Shown one piece after another: positions 12,348 to 22,788 of a stretch of 64,000 nt of DNA. Under the pieces are notes generated by a model. It was given only the letters and a program-made list of their open reading frames with translations, was not told where the DNA came from and searched no databases. Position 1 is the stretch's first letter. Every line of letters starts with the position of its first letter. The stretch covers positions 496,001 through 560,000 of the forward strand of contig JACDTU010000012.1 of assembly GCA_022376465.1 (NCBI GenBank), given 5' to 3'. A program made the position numbers and the translations under genes. Source of the stretch: Cubamyces lactineus (Eukaryota; Basidiomycota; Agaricomycetes; Polyporales; Polyporaceae).

Positions 12348-13507
12348 ATGCCCACCTTGGCGGAACCGGTTCCCGTTCCTATTGCGAACGCGCTGGCTCA
12401 GGTCCCCTTGGATGAGGAAGCATACTCACTTCGCGTCGAGGAGGAAGACCTGAGGTTCATGCGAGCTCAAACCGGTATTACGGACGAAGAACTGAAGAAG
12501 CATATCCTGCAGATGCAAGCAGAAGCATACCAGGTACGTCTATGCTGCGATAGCAAATGTGCATGTGAAAGTCATTGATGGGCCGCCGATACCTTAGGTT
12601 TTTCCGTATCCTTGTATTCGCCGCTTTGTGTTCGTACGGTAAGCGTGTTCTCGCTTCCTAGTGGTCGATCTACTAAAAGGTGCTAGATCCACGTTACTCC
12701 GCATTCTGGGATACGAACGCCTCCTTAAGCTTGGAAAAGAGCGCAAGGGCGCGATATTGCTTGACATCGGATGCTGCTGTACGTGTCGTTATCCGACTAC
12801 TCGATCCCCACATTCACGCGCGATCTGACCGTTTCCTGGTTTGATTAGTTGGAAATGATGTACGCCGTGCTTCAGCGGATGGTTTCCCTGTGAAACAGAT
12901 CGTGGCGTCCGACTTGCACGCCGGTGAGCTAATGGCACTAACGCGCCTCTGAGGTATGCCGTTTAGGCTGACTGCTGTACCGGAGTATTGGGAGCTAGGG
13001 CATAAACTATTCCGTACAACGAACAAAACGTTCCCGCCAAAGTTTATACCTGGAGACGTTTTCGATCCCGCGCACATCAAAGTCGTACCTCCACTCTACT
13101 TGCCCATCACGTATCCGGCTCCGGATCTGTCCACTCTTACGTCTTTGAATCCTCTCCACGGACGGGTGTCGGCGATTCATATCTCCGCGTTCTTTCACCT
13201 CTTCAACGAAGAAAAGCAGCTTCATATCGCACGCGCGCTCGCTGGGCTCCTGAGCGCGGAACCTGGATCAATGGTCATAGGCCTGCACGCGATCGCAACG
13301 GAGAAAGGCACCAAGGTCGAACACTTCGGCGAAGGCGAGGCGGCGAGCGACATCACTGTGTTCTATCACTCTCCTGAAAGTTGGGTGGAGATTTGGGATG
13401 GACAGGTGTTCGAGAAGGGTTCGGTGAAGGTCGAGACTAGCCTCACCGAACGCGACCTGGCGGGTAGAATGATACCTTTCTTGTATTGGTGTGTGATCAG
13501 GTTGTAG
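12348..13507 (+). CDS. Class I SAM-dependent methyltransferase, tandem copy 1 (splice site damaged?)
   Basis: Exons 12348-12533, 12598-12638, 12687-12778, 12849-12923 and 12954-13507 give 315 residues. The N-terminal helix region (FMRAQTGITDEELKKH) leads to FPYPCIRRF and the SAM-binding loop LLDIGCCFGNDVR near residue 100, then SLNPLHGRVSAIH and a C-terminal WDGQVFEKGSVKVE. It resembles the AusD/Trt5-like methyltransferases found beside meroterpenoid genes, which methylate small molecules; the substrate here is unknown. One Glu present in copies 2 and 3 is missing from ITDEE. The last intron lacks the acceptor used by the other copies: only a 30-nt intron (12924-12953) keeps the frame, adding about 11 residues (starting MPFRLTAVP) before EYWELG. 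The gene may therefore be poorly spliced or dying. Confidence 0.75.
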
Positions 13508-14335
13508 TCACGGCTGAACTTGAAGGGCAGTAGCGGTGCCAATGCCGGACATCTAGGCGATTTGACCTGCTGATATAAAATTCATAATGATCTACCGCCC
13601 TCTTTTCACCGAAGGCTATCAAGTGACGATCCTAGAAGTGCACCTCAAGTTTTACAGAATACCAGAAATCTTGTCACGACTCACAGGGAGTGTCGGTCTG
13701 CTGGACCAGCTGCAGGTGCTACTACGGGGAGCGCTTCACGTAGTTCCCACGGTTCACGTGGTGAAGGGATCTCCAGAACTCGGGCGCTGACGCTTGACTT
13801 GATCCACTAACTCTCTCCTACTGAGGTCGAGTGAGCCCCGATACCGTAGCACTGTGGAAAAGACTCGGTTGCAGCATCGACAGTCACGAACTTACTCCCT
13901 GAAGTGTTCCGAATGTTGTCGAGAGGCTCGGCATCGTGAGTCCTCTGAGTCGACACTTGGTTGATTCCGGTGCCGTAGGGATTTCGCTACTGGTGCGTCA
14001 GCGAGATTATGCGTCCCGAAAACATGGCTGCTCTAATCCAACATTGTACTTCCCAGAATGCATGTAATGAGACTTTTCTAATAATGCGTATGTGGCCACA
14101 ATGGCTTTGCAGTATCCCCCTTGCCACGAATAGTCTGCTTTGGGCGTTACGGTGACTAGATTGTGCAGCGGTAGGATTCTATTGGGTGATGCCTTGGTGG
14201 GTTGTCAAACAACCCGCAGCTTCATGATGCTCCAAACACTGTGCACCACCGTTCTATCTGACTTGGTGGCTCGATAATGTTACTAATGGTACGAGAAGTT
14301 AGCTGCGACACGCACGTCAGGCCGTGGACGGAACG
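13508..14335. other. Spacer between methyltransferase copies 1 and 2
   Basis: About 0.8 kb with no gene and no obvious relic of another copy. Confidence 0.5.
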
Positions 14336-14342
14336 TATAAGG
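14336..14342 (+). promoter_or_regulatory. TATA box of methyltransferase copy 2
   Basis: TATAAGG about 67 bp before the ATG at 14403. Confidence 0.4.
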
Positions 14343-14402
14343 TCCATACCACCGGGCACCGCAGAGAGCTCAGAGAACCCCAGGTCTCTCCCTCGTCTCT
14401 CT

Positions 14403-15574
14403 ATGACTACGTCAACATCATTGCCTGACTGGGAGCATGTCGACGATTCTATGGCGAACGTTCTGCCCCTTGACGAGGGCAAGTACAGTCCTGACAGGAA
14501 GCAGCTAGACTTCCTGATGGCCCAAACGGGTATCACGGACGAAGAGGAGCTCAAGAAACACGTTTTAGAGGTACAAGCCGAGGCATACAAGGTATGAGTG
14601 TATTGTTAGTGTTTCTAGTCATCATCGCACTGAATGGCCTCGTTTGCATCTAGGTCTTTCCTTATACATGCATCCGCCGTTTCGTTTTCATACGGTATTG
14701 ATAATCCTTTCAAAATGATAGTTGCACGTAGTCTTGACATATGCATCGACCAATCTTCAGTTCAGCCCTATCTTCCCTGCCGAGCTACGATGGGTTGCTC
14801 AAACTTGGGAAAGAGAGAAAAAGCGCGATTTTGCTCGACGTTGGATGTTGTTGTAAGCCCGCTGAAATTGCGCATTAATCTCAGACACAACATCCCTTTT
14901 AACATTTGCAATCCTTGCTAGTTGGCAACGATGTCCGACAAGCAGTGGAAGACGGATTCCCGGCCGAGCGGATCGTTACGTCGGACCTGCATGCAGGTCT
15001 GTATGAACAAGTATTCAATGATTCGTCGTCGCTGACTGTGAGACCAGAGTTTTGGCAATTAGGCCACAAACTATTCTGTTCTACGGCCGACACCTTCCCC
15101 GCCCGTTTCATCCCAGGAAACGTGTTTGACCCTGCCCACCTCGCAGTCCACCCGGTCATTGACTCTTCTATCGTGCCAGGCCCCATACCGGATCTGCCCA
15201 ATCTGACGTCTTTGAATCCTCTACACGGACACGTATCTGTCATCCACGCGTCCAACTTCTTCCACCTCTTTCACGAAGAACAGCAGGCGCACATCGCGCG
15301 CGCCTTAGCCGGTCTCCTGAGCCCCATGCCGGGCTCAATGATCCTAGGTGTGCATATGATAAGCTTGGAGAAGGGGTACAAGGTGGAGTCCTTGGAGTCC
15401 GATTCGGGCGAAGGCGTCGTCACCATGTTCCACCACTCGCCAGAGAGTTGGTTAGAACTGTGGGACGGCCAAGTCTTTGAAAGAGGTATGATCAAGGTTG
15501 AGACGAACTTGATCTACCGGGATATGGCAGGAGAGAAAGCCCCCTTCCTCCAGTGGTGTGTGACGAGATTATGA
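14403..15574 (+). CDS. Class I SAM-dependent methyltransferase, tandem copy 2
   Basis: Exons 14403-14591, 14654-14694, 14761-14852, 14922-14996 and 15048-15574 give 307 residues. It has the same order as its sisters: FLMAQTGITDEEELKKH, then FPYTCIRRF (Thr replaces the Pro of the other copies), ILLDVGCCFGNDVR, SLNPLHGHVSVIH and HSPESWLELWDGQVF. The last intron (14997-15047, 51 bp) has a weak GTCTGT donor and no stop, so retention would insert 17 residues without breaking the frame. An in-frame ATG at 14451 is an alternative start, but 14403 fits the TATA spacing better. Substrate unknown; small-molecule methylation is inferred from family resemblance. Confidence 0.85.
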
Positions 15575-16617
15575 TGCCTTTTGGGATACATCGGTGAGTG
15601 CGAGTGCGCATGCCTTACCGCTACCTTAGTCATGCCCAGCTCTTCACAGTGTGTACAGTGCACGTTCGGTCCGAGTCTGGGTAACACTATGTTGCGTATG
15701 TTTCCAATCTATAGGAGTGTGCGCTTGAAACGTCGGGTGTATACGACGTTTTACCTCGCATAAACGTCTGACTCCAACGTCGACGCCTATGTCAAGCTCG
15801 GCCAGGAGATCCGTGGCTGCATAAGAAGAGAAAAGAAGGTCGCTCTCAACGGAATGACTCTGAACGATATAACCCTGGTGAGACCGGTTCGTGGCGACCT
15901 GCGTTTGTGATTTGCGGAAACGTTCTCCGCAGTGTCAGTGATACCTTCGCTCTGGGGCGGATTCCATACCCGAGCCGTCCAAATCCCGTTCCCAGTGACC
16001 CTCAAATTACTTCAACAGGTTTGAGCTGTTGTCCATCCGACCGGTGGAAGTTCAACATCATACCTGCGCCGAGGATGCGCTGATTGTGCGCCGAAGAAGC
16101 GAGGTCCGCAGTGGACGGCTAGCAGGCTATCCGTTCCTCAGGATAGGCCCGAAGAATACAATGGTTGAGTTTGCACGCAGTATGACTCGTCTTACGCAGC
16201 TAGAGAGTGACGGGTACTGTCGCTTTAGTCAAGGCGCCGATGTACTCGGGCAGATGCCAGGCGAACGTCAACCGCAGTCGGTGACTTGGGATGCAGCACC
16301 GCAATTGAATATATGCCATGTACTATCAAGTATATGCACATGTATGTACTCCATCGTGTACAACACATCTGCTCAGAACGTCGAGGGACGCATGGTTACC
16401 GAGGCTACCGCCGGATAACTGTTCCGGACTATTTCAGGGTTCAGACGATATGAGCGGCCGGACGTCGCACCACTGTGTGAGTCTCCTGCTGGCGTCACGT
16501 CTTCGCCTGACTCCCTTGCCTCTACGCGGCTCCGTGTACGACAGCCGTCTGTGAGATTCCTCAACATGTCAGCATACTGGGTCATACTCCGGGAAGTTGC
16601 GCGTGGACCGCAAGAGT
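15575..16617. other. Spacer between methyltransferase copies 2 and 3
   Basis: About 1.0 kb without a recognisable gene. Short open frames on both strands have no family resemblance. Confidence 0.5.
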
Positions 16618-16624
16618 TATAAGA
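16618..16624 (+). promoter_or_regulatory. TATA box of methyltransferase copy 3
   Basis: TATAAGA about 78 bp before the ATG at 16696. Confidence 0.4.
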
Positions 16625-16695
16625 GCAGCTGTCTGTGGTCGGAGTTGGCAAGCTGATATCGCTGCTTCGGCCTCCCCATATCGATCTAAGCTACA

Positions 16696-17879
16696 ATGTC
16701 TGGTACGCCGACCGCAACTCACCCTAAGCCTGACGAACGGGATACTTTGACCGCCTTGGCGAAGCAATTCCCTGTCGATGAGTCGAAGTATTCGCTCAAG
16801 GGGGAGGAGCTGAAGTTTATGCAAGCACAGACGGGCATCACGGATGAAGAGGAATTGAAGCGGCACATCCTTGCTGTCCAGGCCGAGGCGTATGCGGTGA
16901 GTCCCGGCGCCCTTCTGAAGGCTCTGCAACCGGACAAAAGTTCATTTGAGTGCTACTGGCAGGTTTTCCCTTACCCATGTATCCGTCGCTTTGCATTTCT
17001 GGAGTGGGTCTTTACTGTATCATGATGTAATCATTCGAGCTTGCAGCTAATTGAACATCACCTTCAGCTTCCGAATCGGCCATCTACACGGCTACGATCA
17101 GTTGCTCAAGCTCGGCAAAGAGCGCAAGGATGCTATCTTCCTCGACATAGGGTGTTGTTGTACGTCAACCTAAGCTTTTGTTTACAACCCGAACGCTGAA
17201 GTTTATCGCACTGTTAGTCGGAAACGACATACGATACGCCGCAAAAGGTGGCTTCCCTGTGAAGCAGATTGTTGCATCTGATCTACATGCGGGTGAGCGC
17301 GAAAATCATAATTCATATCGCTAGCATCGGTTGAACTCGTTTGGCGCAACAGAGTACTGGGGACTCGGACACAAGCTCTTCCGTTCTACCCAGGAGTCCT
17401 TCCCTGTGAAGTTCATCCCCGGAGACGTCTTCGATGCTTCCCATGTGGCGGTCGCACCCCCCATTTACACTCCCACTTCGGAACCAGTCCCGGATTTGTC
17501 GGGCCTGACATCCTTGAACCCCCTGCGTGGTCACGTTTCTGCTATTCACGCCTCGGCGTTCTTCCACTTGTTCGACGAGGCCAAGCAAGAGCATGTTGCG
17601 CGCGCGTTGGCAGGCTTGCTCAGCGCTGAGCCCGGCTCGATCATCTTCGGGACTCATGGAAGCGCTCCTAGCAAGGGGGCGAAAGCTTTCTCTTTCGGGT
17701 TGAACGGCGAGGGGACTCACACGATGTTCTGCCACTCGCCCGAGAGCTGGAAGGATTTGTGGGACGGACAGGTGTTCAAGAAGGGCTCGGTCAGCGTGGA
17801 GACGCGCTTGGTCCAGATTGAGGGACTCGGTCAGCACTCGGAGTTCTATTTCTTAGAGTGGTGCGTAACGAGGCTCTAG
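16696..17879 (+). CDS. Class I SAM-dependent methyltransferase, tandem copy 3
   Basis: Exons 16696-16896, 16973-17013, 17068-17159, 17218-17292 and 17353-17879 give 311 residues. All family blocks are intact: FMQAQTGITDEEELKRH, FPYPCIRRFAF, IFLDIGCCFGNDIR, FHLFDEAKQEHVARALAG and HSPESWKDLWDGQVF. The splice signals are canonical and it carries no defect that I can see, so I take it as the reference copy for the array. By family it should transfer a methyl group from SAM to a small hydrophobic acceptor in the cytosol; the acceptor is not identifiable. Confidence 0.88.
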
Positions 17880-18282
17880 TCTGGGCTCGTATGCACTAGG
17901 TCGTCTCTGGAGAATAGAGATTTGTGTAAATGTAGCGTCGCAGTGTCGATTGTACCGATATAGTGCTCCGTTTGTCGCAATTCAACTTGCACAGATTCAC
18001 ATCTATCCAGTCCCCATCGAGCGTGGGTTGATTCTACGTCATACCCAGAGCCTTGAGTTCATCAACGTAGAGTGCCATTCTGCAAACGACGGGTACTGTT
18101 TGCCATGTCTGGGCATGGACACCTACCAAGTACTGTAAGGTTTCGCTCCTACCATACGCCGAAGAACCTTGTCATGGAGCTTCCGCTTCTATCTGGTGGG
18201 AGGTTCCTGAATGCGCACGCATCCAAGGGGCCCGGCACACCTGTCGCTGAGGTGTTATCAACGTTGTCTACGTTAGCACACC
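17880..18282. other. Spacer between methyltransferase copies 3 and 4
   Basis: About 400 bp, the shortest spacer in the array. No TATA element comparable with those of the other copies is visible before copy 4. Confidence 0.5.
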
Positions 18283-19463
18283 ATGACAGCCAATGCCTAC
18301 CCGACGCCTGAATCCGAAGGGGTTGTCCTAGCGCAGTCTTTCCCTCTCGATGCAGGATTATACTCCTTAGAGGGCGAAGAGCTGCGCTTCATGAGAAGTC
18401 AAACCATGATCTCAGACGACGAAGAGCTGAAGGATCACATAATGCGTGTTCAAGCGGAAGCATACAGTGTGGGTCGAGTTTACCGTGTTTCCAGAGGTCA
18501 AACAGCTCTGAGCTACTCACCGTCTTGGGGGTTAGATTTACCCATATCCGTGTATTCGCCGCTTTGGTTTCATACAGTGCGTGGCTCTGCTAGTAGTACA
18601 CAGCCTGGCGTCAGAGGTTTGATGGGCATAACAGCTTCAAGCTCTTCCGCCTGCCGGGCTACAACCGCTTGCTTTCCTTGGGGAGGCAGTATGAGAACGG
18701 GATCCTACTAGATGTGGGATGTTGCTGTAAGTCGCTTCTTTCTCGATCCTGATAGATGTACTGACCTGCACCCTGACATCCTTGACCGCGAGCAGTCGGA
18801 GATGATGTGAGAAAAGCAGCAGCGGATGGCTTCCCGACAGAACGCATCGTAGCCTCCGATTTACATGCTGGTGCGTCACCATCCACGATGGATGCACAAG
18901 TCGTTTTGCCTGTGATACGACTAACTTCAGCACTAGAATACTGGGAACTCGGACACAAGTTATTCCGCTCAACGAATGAGACATTTCCGGCCACATTCGT
19001 GAGCGGCAACGTATTTGACCCCGCTCACCTCGAAGTGCATCCTCCCCTCGAGACTTGCAATCTTGAGCCCGGTTCACCTCCTGATATATCAACCTTGTCG
19101 TCCTTGAACCCTTTACGCGGGCATGTCATCGCCATACACGCCTCCTCGTTCTTCCATCTATTCGACGAGGAGAAGCAGGAGCACATCGCGCGAGCGTTCG
19201 CGGGGTTGCTGAGCCCCTTGCCCGGCTCGATGATCCTCGGGACGCAGGGCGGAGTCAGGGATACTAACCCTACTGTGGAGACTCATGGTGAGAGAGGGGG
19301 TATCTTCACAATGTATTGCCACACGGTCGAGAGTTGGACGAAGATGTGGGAGAAGGTATTCCCCAAGGGCACCGTGAGGATCGAGGCGAAGATTGGTTCG
19401 GATCGCGTTGGGTTGGGAGAGACAAAATACGAGTTCTTGCAGTGGTGTGTTACGAGGCTGTAG
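18283..19463 (+). CDS. Class I SAM-dependent methyltransferase, tandem copy 4
   Basis: Exons 18283-18468, 18536-18576, 18635-18726, 18796-18870 and 18937-19463 give 306 residues. It is the most divergent copy in motif detail: the N-terminal block reads SQTMISDDEELKDH, the SAM loop is ILLDVGCCFGDDVR (Asp for Asn), and the C-terminal block has CHTVESWTKMWEKVF in place of the HSPESW and WDGQVF elements. The last intron (18871-18936, 66 bp) is a multiple of three and has no stop; the acceptor CACTAG gives the family junction DLHA-EYWELGH. Divergence at the substrate-side blocks suggests a different acceptor, which is inference. Confidence 0.85.
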
Positions 19464-20063
19464 CTCGTTAGTATGCTATGTGTGTTGTGCTGGAGATCAG
19501 CCTACGTAGTACGTAGCGCCTCTTTAGAATGGGACTTGTTGCCAGTCGCACTGCCAGCCATTGAGATTCTCCTGTACTTGTGTCAGGCTTTCACATGTCT
19601 CTTACGGCCACTTCGAAGGCTTTACGTAGACGACTATAATACGACATACCGCGGGATTTGTGCGTGCAGTCAGCGTTGCGGCTGGAGAAGAGCTAGGAAT
19701 ACCTCGGCACGGACGCCAGGCCGCGGCCGCTCCGACTCCGGGGTTGCGTGATCGTAGTTGTGTACTCTTGTAGGGCCAGTCGGCGATGGCACCGCCGCTA
19801 CGGGTCGATCGTGTTCGGCAATTCTCCTGCATTATGGCACTGTTCAATCAGCCCGGTGCAGACGAGAGCGTTTAGCGCAACATACCATGTAGCGCCTCCG
19901 TCCCACGACTCCGGGCACTTTTCCGGCAGCTTGAGCCTCTGTTCCTATCTTGCCACCAACCACGTGAGATGCCGTGCTAAGGCTGGACCGGACATGGCCG
20001 ATACTATTACCATCGATTCCCCATGGACTTCAGCAGGGGTGCTATATATACCACAACACTTCG
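19464..20063. other. Spacer between methyltransferase copies 4 and 5
   Basis: About 0.6 kb with no gene seen. Confidence 0.5.
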
Positions 20064-20070
20064 TATAAAG
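20064..20070 (+). promoter_or_regulatory. TATA box of methyltransferase copy 5
   Basis: TATAAAG about 72 bp before the ATG at 20136; a second TATATATA lies at about 20043-20050. Confidence 0.45.
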
Positions 20071-20135
20071 CGCAGGAACATACCTCTTAGAATACCTCCA
20101 CACCTCACAGCAATCAGCCCAACGACACAGCAAGT

Positions 20136-21290
20136 ATGAGCACCCAGAAAACACCAGTTCCGCTTGACCCAAGCCTGTACTCCATCGAGGGTGACGCGCT
20201 GGAGTTCATGAAGGCTTCAACTGGAATCCAGGATGCCGAAGAGCTTAAGAAACACATCCTCGCTGTTCAGGAGGAAGCCTATGCGGTGCGTACGAGCAGC
20301 GACTTCGCTGAGCGTGCATGGTCTCTGGGACGCGTGCTGACATCCCCTTGCAGATCTTCCCATACCCTTGCATCCGCAGGTTCTCCTTCATCAGGCGAGC
20401 GGTGTTGCTGCAGCTGTGACTATCCGTGCTGACGCGCCGCCTTTTAACGTAGCATGAAGCTGGGCCGCCTTCCCGCGTACAAACAGCTCCTCACGCTCGG
20501 TAAGGAGCGCAAGGGTGCTATTTTGCTCGACATTGGATGTTGCGGTGAGCCTTTTGAGCTTGCCATGACTTTGATCTTCCGGACGAGCACTGAGATTGCC
20601 TCGTGCAGTTGGAAACGACATTCGCAAGGCCGTTTACGATGGCTATCCGGTCGAGAACATCGTTGCTTCGGACCTGCACCCTGGTGAGCGAAAGCATCAT
20701 GGTCGCGGTGACTATGTGGCGCTGACCTCGAACTTCTGCGGTCTCCAGAGTATTGGGACCTCGGACACAAGCTCTTCAACACTACTCCCGAGACGTTCCC
20801 CGTCCCATTCGTCCCCGGGGACGCATTCGACCCCGCGCACCTCGCGCCCGTGCCGCCCTTCTACTCGCCGCCCGACACGCCCCGCCCGGATCTCAAGACG
20901 CTGACGTCGTTGAATCCGCTGCGCGGACACGTCTCCGTGATTCACACCTCCGCTTTCTTCCACCTCTTCGTCGAGGAGGAACAGTTCAAGCTCGCGCAAG
21001 CAGTAGCGGGACTCCTCTCCCCCGAGCCGGGCTCGTTGATTCTTGGGCTACACGTCGGGCTCCCGGAGAAGGGCTTCCGACCTGGAAAGCGCGAGCGCGC
21101 GCACGGCGGAGGACCGATGTTCTGCCACTCGCCCGAGAGCTGGAAGGAGTTGTGGGACGGACAGATCTTCAAGAAGGGGACGGTGAAGGTGGAGGCGTTC
21201 ATACACCAGATTGAAAGACAGGACTTGATGAACGTGCCTGGTGCCGAGACGACGTCTTATCTGCTGGTGTGGTCGATCACTAGATTGTGA
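20136..21290 (+). CDS. Class I SAM-dependent methyltransferase, tandem copy 5 (GC-AG intron)
   Basis: Exons 20136-20285, 20354-20394, 20453-20544, 20609-20683 and 20749-21290 give 299 residues. Blocks are FMKASTGIQDAEELKKH, FPYPCIRRFSF, ILLDIGCCVGNDIR (Val where the others have Phe), SLNPLRGHVSVIH and HSPESWKELWDGQIF. The N terminus is shorter than in the other copies. The second intron (20395-20452) must begin with GC rather than GT to keep the 41-nt exon length shared by all copies and to preserve the frame; a nearby GT donor would shift it. Function as for the other copies: small-molecule methylation, acceptor unknown. Confidence 0.87.
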
Positions 21291-21636
21291 CCCGAAGAAC
21301 TACACGCTGGTGAGCCTCGGTGATGAATCGACGAGGGGAATTGCCACGAGACGTAGGTGGAGGGGTGTCAGAGCATTTTTAGATTCCATGACTTACCCGT
21401 AGCGATGTACAATGTATCCGGAACATGTTGAAAGTTTTTTGAAGGGCACCGCAACTTGCAAGAGTATGTCCGCAGGTCGAACAGAAATGACGATACTGCA
21501 CAAGATTAGATTGCAACCTCGTAAATCAGTGGGAGTCATTACAAGCCACCAGTCCAATATACTGCACACGTCCCTCTCGTACAAGCGATGATTATGATGG
21601 CGACAGCGATCTACTTGCTTCATTCCAGGTTTGCTT
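21291..21636. other. Convergent intergenic region
   Basis: About 350 bp between methyltransferase copy 5 and the 3' end of the p23 gene. No gene is seen. Confidence 0.6.
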
Positions 21637-22545
21637 TTATGCTTTGGGCTCGGCCTCCTCGAGCGGCGGGGGGCCCTCGTCGTCAGAGTCGGAATCCGCG
21701 CCCGCGCCCGAGGGGCCTGCGTCATCCTCCCCGCCTGCGCCGCCACCCATAGACTTGAGCATCTGCAAGGAACATTGGTGAGCCCTTCTGCCGCAGCGTA
21801 ATGAGAATGGTGGGAACATACTGCGTCGAGGTCCATGCCGCCCATGCCGCCCATTCCTGGCATACCGCCCATACCCGGCATGCCGCCCATACCACCCATA
21901 CCACCCATGTCGAAGTCGTCGTCAAACGAAGCCTTCTCGCCTTCCTGTTCATCTTCATCGACCCACTTTGAGAAGTCGGTCTTGATGAACTGCGTGCGGA
22001 TCTTCTCCTTCGTCAGGCGGGGCCAGTACTCAGCCTTCTTCTCCTTCTTGCGAATGAGGAGGTTGAAGGAGCGCGAGGTGAGCTTCTGCGATGATTCCTG
22101 CATGGACGCGATCGTGCTTCAGCGGAGCTCGTGTAGTGAGGGATTTGGTACACATACCTCTGGTACAACTTCCTCGAAGAGATCGAACGCAAACTCATAT
22201 TCCCGCTCCTCGATACCTTTTGCGGCGCTAGAGAAAATGCGTCAGTGAGCACGCGCGTCTTGATTAGATTATCGCGAAACGCTACTCACTTGCCCGCCTT
22301 TGCTTTGAAGGAGATAGAGGTTGGGGTGAGGTTGTACTGCAGGGTGTCGGGGATGATGTCGGGGAGGTTCACGGTCACGTAAAGCACATTCTGTTGCGAG
22401 ATATCACAAGCGAGGGCATAGTCAGCTCAATGAACGCGTGGATCATCAGAGCGCGATCGACGACGCGCAACACAAAACGACTTACCTTGGTCTCGTCAGA
22501 CTCAGAGCTACGCTGAGCCCAAAGGAGTTCTGGGTGTACTGGCAT
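21637..22545 (-). CDS. SBA1: Hsp90 co-chaperone p23/Sba1
   Basis: Binds the ATP-bound Hsp90 dimer and slows ATP hydrolysis during client maturation; cytosol and nucleus. Minus-strand exons 22486-22545, 22290-22390, 22158-22227, 21822-22097 and 21637-21762 give 210 residues, the usual length. The N-terminal CS domain starts MPVHPELLWAQRS and contains LYVTVNLPDI and the conserved AEYWPRLTKEK followed by FIKTDFSKWVDEDE. After the CS domain comes a run of Gly-Gly-Met and Pro-Gly-Met units, encoded by a short tandem DNA repeat at about 21835-21910, and then an acidic tail rich in Asp, Glu, Ser and Gly, as is normal for p23. The start is clear, with the CS domain beginning at once. Confidence 0.95.
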
Positions 22546-22788
22546 TTTTGTGGATCTATCGGGGGACGTTGTCGGCGATGTTGTCGAGGACGATGAGGAC
22601 GAGGGGTTGGCTATTAAGGGCAGCTGCAGACGACGAAAGCTCTCGAAGCAAGGAGAACGCTTCGGCGCCTAATAACCCCCACGACGCGTCGGGCGCACGG
22701 GCGCTATGAACCACGTGGCCAGACGCGCAGAGGGGGCGGGCGTCTTTTCCTGCATGATTATAGCGCCCATACTTCCAGCACCACTTCA

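Noticed and set aside
12348..21290. Classical meroterpenoid or polyketide biosynthetic cluster
   Set aside because: No terpene cyclase, prenyltransferase, PKS, NRPS, P450 or dedicated transporter lies in the window; only the methyltransferases are present.
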